Assembly: GCA_009775605.1 (NCBI GenBank)
Contig: VSPV01000068.1
Span: forward strand, 1-13,780
DNA: 13,780 nucleotides
Source of the DNA: Paramuribaculum sp.
GTDB lineage: Bacteria > Bacteroidota > Bacteroidia > Bacteroidales > Muribaculaceae
Reading direction: 5' to 3'
Part shown: one piece after another, positions 1 to 6,997 of the stretch
Position numbering within the stretch: position 1 is the first letter of the stretch
Layout of the letters: the number at the start of each line of letters is the position of its first letter
Translations under genes and position numbers: made by a program
Notes under the pieces: generated by a model
Database searches by the model: none
What the model was told of the DNA's origin: nothing
What the model saw: only the letters and a program-made list of their open reading frames with translations

Positions 1-29
1 ATATGTCAATTTCGTTAATCATCATCCGA

Positions 30-46
30 TTGGGCGGATAAAATAT
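30..46 (+). repeat. Upstream copy of a 17-base direct repeat
   Basis: The segment TTGGGCGGATAAAATAT recurs at 185-201 as TTGGCCGGATAAAATAT, 16 of 17 bases identical, 155 bases downstream. Two copies this similar within 270 bases are unlikely by chance even in AT-rich DNA. The downstream copy lies in the spacer of the predicted aspA promoter, so the pair may be a regulator's two binding sites or the remains of a duplicated promoter. The binding factor is unknown. Confidence 0.6.
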
Positions 47-145
47 TCTCTAATTTAATTCAACCAACAGGTTACTTTTTTTAAGTTTGTATATGTTAAA
101 AATGCGTCTGAAGTCAACTTTGTATATTCACCAATGGTTTATTCC

Positions 146-162
146 ATATTCTTCAAGAATAT
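146..162. promoter_or_regulatory. Perfect 8-bp dyad, possible operator upstream of aspA
   Basis: ATATTCTT (146-153) and AAGAATAT (155-162) are perfect inverted copies around one central C. The dyad ends 21 bases before the upstream promoter element at 184, where an activator or repressor of aspA could sit. There is no T run after it, so it does not look like a terminator. The symmetry is seen directly; the operator role is inferred from position only. Confidence 0.4.
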
Positions 163-183
163 TCATTCCCGACGTCAAGTAAA

Positions 184-215
184 TTTGGCCGGATAAAATA
201 TGAGTGTTATATTTG
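184..215 (+). promoter_or_regulatory. Bacteroides-type promoter of aspA
   Basis: TTTG at 184-187, a 20-base spacer, then TATATTTG at 208-215 match the Bacteroidota primary sigma factor consensus (-33 TTTG, -7 TAnnTTTG) with normal spacing. Transcription should begin near 221-224, giving an A-rich leader of about 48 bases before the ATG at 271, without a Shine-Dalgarno sequence, as is usual in this phylum. A further -7-like sequence, TAAATTTG at 180-187, has no TTTG at the right distance upstream and is a weaker candidate. Confidence 0.7.
185..201 (+). repeat. Downstream copy of the 17-base direct repeat, inside the aspA promoter
   Basis: TTGGCCGGATAAAATAT differs from the copy at 30-46 in one base. 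It begins inside the TTTG element and fills most of the spacer before the -7 element, so a protein bound here would block or alter RNA polymerase binding. That is an inference from position. Confidence 0.6.
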
Positions 216-270
216 AAGACTTTTACCTGAAGACACTGAAATTTACATTAACCTAACAAAACAAATAGAA

Positions 271-1710
271 ATGCAGCAGAATTGCAAAGAAGGCTATCGC
301 ACCGAATCTGACCTTCTCGGTGCGCGCGAAGTGCCGGAATGCGCGCTGTACGGCGTGCAGACCCTGCGCGGTCTCGAAAATTTCGAGATAAGCAAATTTC
401 ATCTCTATGACTACCCTCTGTTTATCAAGGGTCTTGCCATAACCAAAATCGCAGCCATACGCGCCAACCACCAGCTCGGTCTGGTAACCGACGAGCAGGC
501 GCGCGCCGTCGAGGAAGCAGCCGTCGAGGTGGCTGCCGGCAAGTTCAACGACCAGTTCCCCATCGACATGATCCAGGGCGGAGCAGGCACCACCACCAAT
601 ATGAACATAAATGAGGTGCTTGCCAACCGCGCTCTCGAAATCCTGGGCCACAAGCGCGGAGAGTATCAGTATTGCTCGCCCAACGACGTTGTGAACCACG
701 CCCAGTCAACCAACGACGCCTATCCCACGGCCATCCACATCGGCATGTACTATACCCACCTGAAATTCGTGGAGCATTACAAAGTGCTGATCGAGGCTTT
801 CCGCCGCAAGGCAAAAGAGTTTGAAAACATCATCAAGATCGGCCGCACACAGCTCGAGGATGCCGTGCCCATGACTCTGGGCCAGACGTTCAATGGCTTC
901 GCTTCCATCCTCACCGATGAAATCAAGCATCTCGACGAGGCAGCCGAGGACTTCCTGACCGTAAACATGGGCGCTACCGCCATAGGCACCGGCCTTACCG
1001 CCGAACCCGGCTATGCCGAGAAGGTGGTGAAGGAACTCGGAATCCTCACCGGCTGGGATGTTAAGCTCAGCAAAGACCTTATTGGTGCCACCAGCGACAC
1101 ATCGTGCCTCGTGGGCTATGCATCGGCTCTGAAGCGCGTGGCCGTGAAGCTCAACAAGATTTGCAACGACCTCCGTCTGCTTGCCAGCGGTCCGCGCTGC
1201 GGTCTCGGCGAATTCAATCTTCCCGCCATGCAGCCCGGCTCGTCAATCATGCCCGGCAAGATCAATCCTGTGATTCCCGAGGTTATGAACCAGATATGCT
1301 TTAAGGTGATCGGCAACGAACTCTGCGTGACAATGGCCGGTGAGGCCGCACAGATGGAGCTGAACGCCATGGAGCCTATTATGGCGCAGTGCGATTTCGA
1401 GTCGGTGGATATCATGATCAACGGCTTCGCCACCCTCCGCACCCGCTGTATCGAGGGCATCACTCCCAATGTGGAGCACTGCCGCAAGCAGGTTCACAAC
1501 AGCATAAGCGTGGTAACCGCCCTCAATCCGGTGATCGGCTACAAGAATTCAACAAAGATCGCCAAGGAAGCCCTTGAGACAGGCCGCAGCGTCTACGACC
1601 TTGTGCTTGAACACGGCATCCTCACCAAGAAGGACCTCGATACCATCCTGGCTCCCGAAAATATGCTGCATCCCGTGAAGCTTGACATCAAGCCCTTGCG
1701 TACACTCTAA
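271..1710 (+). CDS. aspA: Aspartate ammonia-lyase
   Basis: This cytoplasmic enzyme deaminates L-aspartate to fumarate and ammonia; in anaerobic Bacteroidales the fumarate can feed fumarate respiration and succinate production. The 479 residues match the normal family length. Superfamily landmarks are in order: AGTTTNMNINEV at 105-116, HAQSTND at 143-149, GRTQLEDAVP at 191-200 and the signature GSSIMPGKINP at 323-333. By analogy with Bacillus AspB, Ser324 is the likely catalytic base, and Lys330 and Asn332 contact substrate. Gln194 in GRTQ favours AspA over fumarase, which has GRTH there; fumarase is the main alternative. The start is the first in-frame ATG after a good promoter and A-rich leader. 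It has its own promoter and terminator, so it is monocistronic, and it converges on the minus-strand operon. Confidence 0.95.
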   Translation: MQQNCKEGYRTESDLLGAREVPECALYGVQTLRGLENFEISKFHLYDYPLFIKGLAITKIAAIRANHQLGLVTDEQARAVEEAAVEVAAGKFNDQFPIDMIQGGAGTTTNMNINEVLANRALEILGHKRGEYQYCSPNDVVNHAQSTNDAYPTAIHIGMYYTHLKFVEHYKVLIEAFRRKAKEFENIIKIGRTQLEDAVPMTLGQTFNGFASILTDEIKHLDEAAEDFLTVNMGATAIGTGLTAEPGYAEKVVKELGILTGWDVKLSKDLIGATSDTSCLVGYASALKRVAVKLNKICNDLRLLASGPRCGLGEFNLPAMQPGSSIMPGKINPVIPEVMNQICFKVIGNELCVTMAGEAAQMELNAMEPIMAQCDFESVDIMINGFATLRTRCIEGITPNVEHCRKQVHNSISVVTALNPVIGYKNSTKIAKEALETGRSVYDLVLEHGILTKKDLDTILAPENMLHPVKLDIKPLRTL

Positions 1711-1731
1711 ACTTTTTCATGTTATTGTTGC

Positions 1732-1769
1732 ACTCCCCGGAACAGCTTCGGCCGTTCCGGGGAGTTTTT
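1732..1769 (+). terminator. Intrinsic terminator of aspA, hairpin shared with the convergent operon
   Basis: ACTCCCCGGAAC (1732-1743) pairs perfectly with GTTCCGGGGAGT (1754-1765), a 12-bp GC-rich stem whose loop contains a GC-TTCG-GC core. TTTTTC follows at 1765-1770, so it works for aspA, whose stop is 22 bases upstream. The same hairpin begins 8 bases beyond the stop of the convergent gene (1774), but on that strand no T run follows the stem, so it may only stabilise that mRNA's 3' end or terminate weakly. Confidence 0.9.
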
Positions 1770-1773
1770 CTGT

Positions 1774-2004
1774 TTATGAGAAGGCGAGGGTGGCGGCCAT
1801 GGCTATTATGGCGAGGCCCAGGAGGGCGTAGAGGGCGCGGGCCAGCGGGAGGGGAAGGCGGTCGGCCAGCCATCTCACGTTGGGAGAGCGGAAAAACCAT
1901 GAGCTGCCGCGGAGGGCGGCGTAGAGACACAGCGCCCCGCCTGCGGCAAACAGCGCCGAAAGCAGCCGGGTGAGGTTCTGCAGGGTTTCGGAATCGGTTG
2001 TCAT
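1774..2004 (-). CDS. Small two-helix membrane protein, Imm17-like
   Basis: A 76-residue protein with two hydrophobic helices (about 12-31 and 55-75) and an arginine-rich loop (Arg32, 39, 44, 49, 56). By the positive-inside rule the loop is cytoplasmic and both ends face outward. The pattern SSWFFRSPNVR in the loop and ARALYALLG at the second helix resembles the family labelled immunity protein 17 in Bacteroidota. I started it at the ATG at 2004, which overlaps the tsaE stop as ATGA; an in-frame extension to 2118 would add 38 basic, low-complexity residues read from within tsaE and is unlikely. It is the last gene of the operon and probably translationally coupled to tsaE. No toxin gene is near it, so an immunity role is doubtful. 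The function is unknown and the family call is from memory. Confidence 0.75.
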   Translation of the reverse strand: MTTDSETLQNLTRLLSALFAAGGALCLYAALRGSSWFFRSPNVRWLADRLPLPLARALYALLGLAIIAMAATLAFS

Positions 2005-2435
2005 TCGGGAAAGGTGAGTGTGAGCGTGCGTGTGAGATCGGGGTTTACGGCCAGATCCACTCTCACTGTGTCGTCGGGGAGCAGCCCCTCTATGCGCTCG
2101 GGCCATTCTATCAGGCACAGGTTGCCGGAGTCGAAGTAGTCGTCTATACCCAGGTCGAGGGCCTCTTCGGGCTCGTCGAGGCGGTAGAGGTCGAAATGGT
2201 AGATGGTTCTCCCGGTGGTGTCGGAACGGTATTCGTTTACGATGGAGAATGACGGTGAGCCGGCAAGGTCGCTGCTCACGCCGAGCATGCGCGAGAGTGC
2301 GGAGATGAAGGTGGTTTTGCCGGCGCCCATCTCGCCGAAGAAGGCGAATATGCTGTGGGTGCCCATGGCGCCGAGAAAGCGGCGGCAGGCTTCGGGAAGC
2401 GCCTCGGTGGAGGGGATTTCGATTACGGTTTTCAT
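2001..2435 (-). CDS. tsaE: tRNA t6A modification ATPase TsaE
   Basis: TsaE is the ATPase that works with TsaB and TsaD to make N6-threonylcarbamoyladenosine at position 37 of tRNAs reading ANN codons; it is cytoplasmic and usually essential. The 144 residues fit the family. A Walker A motif GEMGAGKTT lies at 34-42, the family motif SPSFSIVNEY at 60-69 (commonly SPTF), HFDLYRL at 80-86, and LCLIEWPERI at 106-115 with the conserved Glu110-Trp111. The start is 7 bases after the porX stop, and the stop overlaps the next start as ATGA. The partners TsaB, TsaC and TsaD are not in this window. Confidence 0.95.
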   Translation of the reverse strand: MKTVIEIPSTEALPEACRRFLGAMGTHSIFAFFGEMGAGKTTFISALSRMLGVSSDLAGSPSFSIVNEYRSDTTGRTIYHFDLYRLDEPEEALDLGIDDYFDSGNLCLIEWPERIEGLLPDDTVRVDLAVNPDLTRTLTLTFPE

Positions 2436-2442
2436 ATCAGAG

Positions 2443-3999
2443 TTATTTGTTTTTTGGCGAAAGGATTATCAGAGGAAGCAGCATCTCCTCCAGGGATATG
2501 CCGCCGTGCTGCAGCGTGCCTGAATAGAGCCGCACGTAGTGGCTGCGGTTGTTGCGGTAGGTGAAGAAGTCGTGGCCGGTGGCGAAGATATAGGCCGTGG
2601 CCACCTGCGGCGAGGGGAGTCCGAAATCGGCGGGACGCTTTATCTCGAAAACCTCGCGGGGATTGTAGCCGAGCGTGCGTCCGAGCTTGTAGCGGAGGGC
2701 CGTGGTGGTGGTTTTCTCTCCGGCAACCTCCACCGGACGGTCAACGCGTATGGAGCCGTGGTCGGTGGTGATGACTGTGCGGAATCCGGCGTCGGATGCG
2801 CGCCGCAGCAGCTCCGGGAGCGCCGAATGGCGGAACCATGAGAGGCTTATCGAGCGGTAGGCGGCATCGGTGTTGGCAAGCTCGCGTATCATGCGGCTGT
2901 CGGTGCGCGCGTGTGAGAGCATGTCGATGAAGTTGAACACAACCACGTTGAGCGCGTTGCTTTCGAGCGCGTGGAAATCGCGCAGAAGGCGCTCTCCGCC
3001 CTCGGTGTCGTTGATTTTGGTATAGGAGAAGGGCACGTCCAGTTTCAGACGGCTGAGCTGCTGCGCTATGAGGGGTTCCTCGTTGAGATTCTTGCTTTCG
3101 GGGGCGTCCTCGTCCACCCACAGGTCGGGGAATGCGCGGGCTATTTCGGCCGGCATCAGGCCGGAGAATATGGCGTTGCGGGCATACTGCGTGGCTGTGG
3201 GGAGAATGGAGCACTGCATGCGCTCCTCTATGTCGAACGAATCGGACAGCCGCGGGCGGATGGCGCGCCACAGGTCCAGACGGAAGTTGTCGAGAAGCAC
3301 AAACAGCACTTTGTGGCCCTCGCGCAGCAGCGGGGCGACGGCCGACGGGAACACGTCGGGGCTCATCACCGGGCGCCCGGGCGCGCCGGGAGTCATCCAC
3401 GAGGCATAGTTTCTGCGCACGAACTTGGCGAAAGCCGAGTCGGCCTCGGTCTTCTGCATCTCCAGCAGAGGAGCCATGTCGGTGGAATCGGTGCCGTCAA
3501 GCTCCAGTTCCCAGCGGGTGAGCGTGCGGTAGGTCTCGAACCATTCCGCGGCCGTGGAGCTGCGGTTGATGCTGTCGGTTATCTGCAGGAAGCGGTTGCG
3601 GTAGGAGGCCGAGGCGGTCTCCGACTGCAGTTCGCGGGAATGGAGCAGCTTTTTCAGCGAGCTGAAAATCTGGCGCGGATTCACGGGTTTTATAAGATAG
3701 TCGGCTATCTTGCTCCCCACGGCCTGGTCCATGATATCCTCCTCCTCGCTCTTGGTTATCATCACCACCGGCACATCGGGGTCGGCGTCCTTGATGCGGT
3801 CGAGAGTCTCAAGACCGGAGAGTCCGGGCATGTTCTCGTCGAGGATTATGAGGTCGAAGGGCTTTTCGGAGGCGAGAGTCAGCGCGTCGGCACCGTTGTT
3901 GACGGTGGTGACGTCGTAGCCTTTAGACTTCAGGAAGATTATGTGGGGCTTGAGGAGGTCTATCTCGTCGTCGGCCCAGAGTATGCGGTAGGGGTTCAT
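2443..3999 (-). CDS. porX: PorX-type response regulator with PglZ phosphodiesterase domain
   Basis: The 518-residue protein joins a receiver domain (about 1-120) to a PglZ/alkaline-phosphatase-superfamily domain (about 225-515), the layout of PorX. All receiver residues are present: Asp10-Asp11, phospho-acceptor Asp54 in LIILDENMPG, Thr82 and Lys104 in YLIKP. The catalytic set also looks complete: Asp237 in LLDNFR, likely nucleophile Thr270 in PTAT, Asp359 and His363 in FIDMLSH, Asp413-His414 in TTDHG, and His498 in LQHGG. In Porphyromonas gingivalis, PorX is phosphorylated by PorY, regulates T9SS genes through SigP, and has been reported to hydrolyse oligonucleotides. It has no DNA-binding domain. 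The start lies 2 bases after the stop of the PorW-like gene, so the two are co-transcribed. No histidine kinase is in the window. The family call is firm; the role in this organism is open. Confidence 0.93.
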   Translation of the reverse strand: MNPYRILWADDEIDLLKPHIIFLKSKGYDVTTVNNGADALTLASEKPFDLIILDENMPGLSGLETLDRIKDADPDVPVVMITKSEEEDIMDQAVGSKIADYLIKPVNPRQIFSSLKKLLHSRELQSETASASYRNRFLQITDSINRSSTAAEWFETYRTLTRWELELDGTDSTDMAPLLEMQKTEADSAFAKFVRRNYASWMTPGAPGRPVMSPDVFPSAVAPLLREGHKVLFVLLDNFRLDLWRAIRPRLSDSFDIEERMQCSILPTATQYARNAIFSGLMPAEIARAFPDLWVDEDAPESKNLNEEPLIAQQLSRLKLDVPFSYTKINDTEGGERLLRDFHALESNALNVVVFNFIDMLSHARTDSRMIRELANTDAAYRSISLSWFRHSALPELLRRASDAGFRTVITTDHGSIRVDRPVEVAGEKTTTTALRYKLGRTLGYNPREVFEIKRPADFGLPSPQVATAYIFATGHDFFTYRNNRSHYVRLYSGTLQHGGISLEEMLLPLIILSPKNK

Positions 4000-4001
4000 G
4001 G

Positions 4002-6980
4002 TCAGCGCAGGTTTGAGGAGGGACGGCGTGCGGGGCGCAGGCGCCGCACGCTTTTCTTCGGGTTCATTACAGGCGGCGGGGGTGGCACCGGGATATCGAA
4101 GGCCTCGTCGGCACCGGTTTCCACTTTGGCGTCTTGCGGGGTAATGGCGCGGCGTTCCTCGGCCTCGCCGGCGTATGTTTCGGGCGGCAACACCGAGCGG
4201 TGCACCTGTTCGAGCCGCTCAGCCGCCGCATTCTCCAGATAACGGCGCAGTGTGGCGCCCTCGGCGAGCATGCGGCTGAACTCGCTCTGTGGAATAACAA
4301 GCGGCACACAGCTTCCGTTCAGGGGCGCAGGAGCGTGGCTTTCCAGCAGAGAGCGGTAGGCATAGGCCTCGGCGGGGGAGGAAAAGCCGTAGACGGCGAT
4401 GATGCCGAGATTGCCGAAACGCATTTTCTCAATGTCGAAACCGGCGGCCGTGAACGTGGCGAAATTGAACCGCGCCACCTCAAACAGCATGGTGTTGCCG
4501 TCGGTGGTGAGGGCGTCGTATACCAGCAGCACCGTCTGCGGGCCTGCAAATGCGGTCGAGTCGGTCGGCGCCTGATTCTCATCAGGGGCGACGGGGGGGT
4601 GAGAGTGGTCCGAGAGCATGCGGGTGTCCCATTGGATGCCGCGCACATTGCGCGTCCACGGGGCCGTGGTCTCACCGTGTTCTATCCGGGATGTGTAGGC
4701 TGAGGCAAGGGGCGACACATCGCTTTCGGGATACGACGCGGCAAGGCGCCGCATCAGTGAGGCGAAATCGGCCTGCCGGTTCTCCTTTACGTAGCTCAGC
4801 GCCTCCAGAAACATCATTTTAGGCATAAGGCGCGAAGCGGGATAATCGGCAGTCATCTCACGGTAAAGGGCGTGGAGAGTGGGGTTGTCATCGGCCATAT
4901 ATGCGGCGTATGCGCGGTTGTAGAGGCTGTCCTCCACTGCTGCCATGCGGCGCAGGCGCTCGCTGTAGCCGGGACGCGCCATATCGCGCCCGAGCGCTGA
5001 TTCGGGGAACTCCTCCACGATTGTCCGGCGGTAGCGCGCTGCCTCGCCCTCATCGCCGCGGAGCGCACTGAGAAGGTAGAGATTGTGGAGCGCGTCGAGC
5101 CGCACAGGGGTGGCGGGGAACCGGCGCAGAAGCTCACGGAAGGTGCGTGTGGCGGCCGGATAGTCGCCTAACCGGTCCTTGAGCATCAGCGCCATATTGT
5201 AGAGGCCGTCTTCCACTGTGAGGCGCGCGCGGGCGGCGCTGGCTGAGTCCGCCGGAATCTGGACCAGATAGTAATCGGGATAGGCGGGGTCGGAGCGGCG
5301 GGCGACGGTCTCGCGGTCGGGGGAATCGGAGAGCTCGGAGTTTTCGGAGATTTCGGAGTCTTCGGGGACTTCGGATGGTTCTGAGGGGGAGGATAGCAGG
5401 GAGGTGGTTTTGTCGGAGCGGCGCCAGTCGTCGTCGGGACGGCGGCTCCCCCAGCGCTTCTGGAATTCGGAGCTTCCGGCGCGGCGCAGGGCCGGATTGT
5501 AGAAATACCATGCGCGGTCGGTGTTGAGCGTGAACGCCGCAGGGGCCGCTGCGGAGCCCTGAAGGGTGAGAACCGGAATGGATTGGTTTCCCGTGGCTTC
5601 GGATGCCGCCTTTTCCTGCTCCAGACGTTTCTGCCGGTCCTTGTACTCCCGGGCGAGGCGCCGGGCTGTCTCCATGCGTTCCTCCGGCGTAAGGGCGCTG
5701 AGGCGCAGCAGAGAGTCCTGCAGGGTTACCTCGGAGGCGAACACCGAGAGGCGGTCGGCGGCGTCGCTGCGCTCTTTCAGACGGTCGTAGTCCTTGAAAT
5801 CGGGCGGAAGCAGGGGCATTGCCTCGGCAAGCAGCGGCTGGGCCTCGGTGTAGAGGCTGCGGTCGTAATAAAGGTTGCCGAGGGCTGCAAGCAGCCGTCC
5901 TTTGTCGGCATCCGGAGCGTCGGAGTGTTTTATGCCCGTGCGGTACGCCTCCACAGCGGCCGCGGTGTCGGCTTTGGCAAGGGAGAGGTTGCCTATGGCG
6001 TAATAAATCTGGTCGAGGTCGGGAGCGTTTACGGCATAGCGTGCGAGAGAGCGGAGCGATTTTATCTCGCTGTCGGCGCGCGCGGGCGCGCACACCTCGC
6101 TGCGGCTTATGCGGGCGTTGAAGCGCATGCGGCGGGGAATGCCGCGTGTGCGCGCCACGCGGTCAAATGCCATATAGGCGCTGTCGTTGCTTCCTGCGGC
6201 CGCATATAGTTGCCCCAGAAGGAAGGTGAGGCGCGCGCGGGCTATGCCTTTTTCGGTAGGAATGGCCGCGCGGAGCGGCGCAATGGCCTCGCCGTAGCGC
6301 CCGGAGCGAATCATGAGCGATGCCATGTCGAGATTGTAGAGACCGCGCAGCTGCGATGTGACGAGGTGCTTCTCTTTCACCGAGGCAAGGGCCATCTCAG
6401 CCTCGAAAAGCCATCCGGCGGCAATGTAGCTGCGCGCCATCCACAGCCGGGCTTCGGTTACGGTCTGCGGAAGCCACTGGAAATGGCGCGCCACATAATA
6501 GAACGTTGCGGCGGCGTCGAGGAAACGGCCGTCGGCGTAGCGGCTGCGTCCGAGCAGCATCCACGCGTTGTGGAGCACGGGATTGTATTCCTCGCGTTTC
6601 ATCCACTCGCGGTAGGCGGGATCGTTTCTGTGTCCGGGTTTCGGAGCCGGACGGCGGCGGATGGAGCGCAGGCGTATGGCTTTCTCGGCTTTCTCGGCCG
6701 AGCGCGAGAAATCGCCGTCGGGCTGGGGTGCCTCCGGGTTGGCGCGCGCCTCGGCGGGATGGACGTAGAGCATGCGCGAGAAATCATCGGGATAATCGCG
6801 CTCCATGGCATCCATAGTCACGCGGTAATGCTCGTCGCCGTTGAAAAGGATGTTGTAGCGGGTGATGAAGGCGGTATAGCCGCGTGTGGCCGCGGTGTTT
6901 TTCTTCAGGGAACATCCCTGAAGCACGGCGAGGGCCGCAAGGACGGTAAGCAGCAACGGGATTCCACGGGAACGCGACAT
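4002..6980 (-). CDS. porW: TPR-repeat lipoprotein of the PorW/SprE family
   Basis: The start is the ATG at 6980: it gives a lipoprotein signal (hydrophobic 7-20, lipobox LQGC, Cys23), 17 bases after the permease stop. The open frame runs further upstream to 7343, but only by overlapping the permease gene. The mature N-terminus has RYNILFNGDEHY (41-52), a mark of the PorW/SprE family. TPR-like helical pairs fill about 135-520 and 590-790 (for example NAWMLLGRSRYADGRF). A conserved alpha/beta domain (about 810-930) follows, then a PPPPP stretch and a basic tail. Residues 531-551 are a [SP]-E-x repeat linker. In Porphyromonas and Flavobacterium this envelope-anchored protein is needed for type IX secretion. 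Loop lengths and the Arg-rich composition vary more than in the neighbours. It is co-transcribed with porX. The symbol is by homology of pattern, not by a search. Confidence 0.85.
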   Translation of the reverse strand: MSRSRGIPLLLTVLAALAVLQGCSLKKNTAATRGYTAFITRYNILFNGDEHYRVTMDAMERDYPDDFSRMLYVHPAEARANPEAPQPDGDFSRSAEKAEKAIRLRSIRRRPAPKPGHRNDPAYREWMKREEYNPVLHNAWMLLGRSRYADGRFLDAAATFYYVARHFQWLPQTVTEARLWMARSYIAAGWLFEAEMALASVKEKHLVTSQLRGLYNLDMASLMIRSGRYGEAIAPLRAAIPTEKGIARARLTFLLGQLYAAAGSNDSAYMAFDRVARTRGIPRRMRFNARISRSEVCAPARADSEIKSLRSLARYAVNAPDLDQIYYAIGNLSLAKADTAAAVEAYRTGIKHSDAPDADKGRLLAALGNLYYDRSLYTEAQPLLAEAMPLLPPDFKDYDRLKERSDAADRLSVFASEVTLQDSLLRLSALTPEERMETARRLAREYKDRQKRLEQEKAASEATGNQSIPVLTLQGSAAAPAAFTLNTDRAWYFYNPALRRAGSSEFQKRWGSRRPDDDWRRSDKTTSLLSSPSEPSEVPEDSEISENSELSDSPDRETVARRSDPAYPDYYLVQIPADSASAARARLTVEDGLYNMALMLKDRLGDYPAATRTFRELLRRFPATPVRLDALHNLYLLSALRGDEGEAARYRRTIVEEFPESALGRDMARPGYSERLRRMAAVEDSLYNRAYAAYMADDNPTLHALYREMTADYPASRLMPKMMFLEALSYVKENRQADFASLMRRLAASYPESDVSPLASAYTSRIEHGETTAPWTRNVRGIQWDTRMLSDHSHPPVAPDENQAPTDSTAFAGPQTVLLVYDALTTDGNTMLFEVARFNFATFTAAGFDIEKMRFGNLGIIAVYGFSSPAEAYAYRSLLESHAPAPLNGSCVPLVIPQSEFSRMLAEGATLRRYLENAAAERLEQVHRSVLPPETYAGEAEERRAITPQDAKVETGADEAFDIPVPPPPPVMNPKKSVRRLRPARRPSSNLR
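5326..5388 (-). repeat. Nine-base tandem repeat inside the PorW-like gene
   Basis: On the plus strand seven 9-base units stand in register, each starting TCGG apart from the degenerate last one: tcggagagc, tcggagttt, tcggagatt, tcggagtct, tcggggact, tcggatggt, tctgagggg. On the coding strand each unit encodes three residues, giving SEP-SEV-PED-SEI-SEN-SEL-SDS (residues 531-551), an acidic flexible linker between the two TPR blocks. Because each unit is a multiple of three, copy-number changes would lengthen or shorten the linker without a frameshift. Confidence 0.75.
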
Positions 6981-6997
6981 GGCGGATAATATGAGGT

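Noticed and set aside
82..89. TAAGTTTG as an upstream second promoter for aspA
   Set aside because: It matches the -7 consensus, but no TTTG lies about 20 bases upstream, so it is weak; AT-rich DNA gives such matches by chance.
102..182. Possible 26-codon leader peptide upstream of aspA (begins MRLKSTLYIHQWF)
   Set aside because: There is no plausible ribosome site or well-spaced promoter before it, and it ends within the promoter elements of aspA, so it is not on the main transcript. No run of regulatory codons for attenuation is seen.
2005..2118. N-terminal extension of the Imm17-like gene by 38 codons
   Set aside because: The added residues are read from inside tsaE, are His/Arg-rich and low in complexity, and the ATGA overlap gives a better start.
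1774..2435. A toxin-immunity or defence island around the Imm17-like gene
   Set aside because: Neighbours are tsaE, porX and aspA, all core genes; no toxin, nuclease, reverse transcriptase or mobile marker is present.
2971..4242. Open frame of 423 codons on the plus strand opposite porX and the end of porW
   Set aside because: It spans the junction of two well-supported minus-strand genes and has no recognisable motif; it is a by-product of high GC at third positions.
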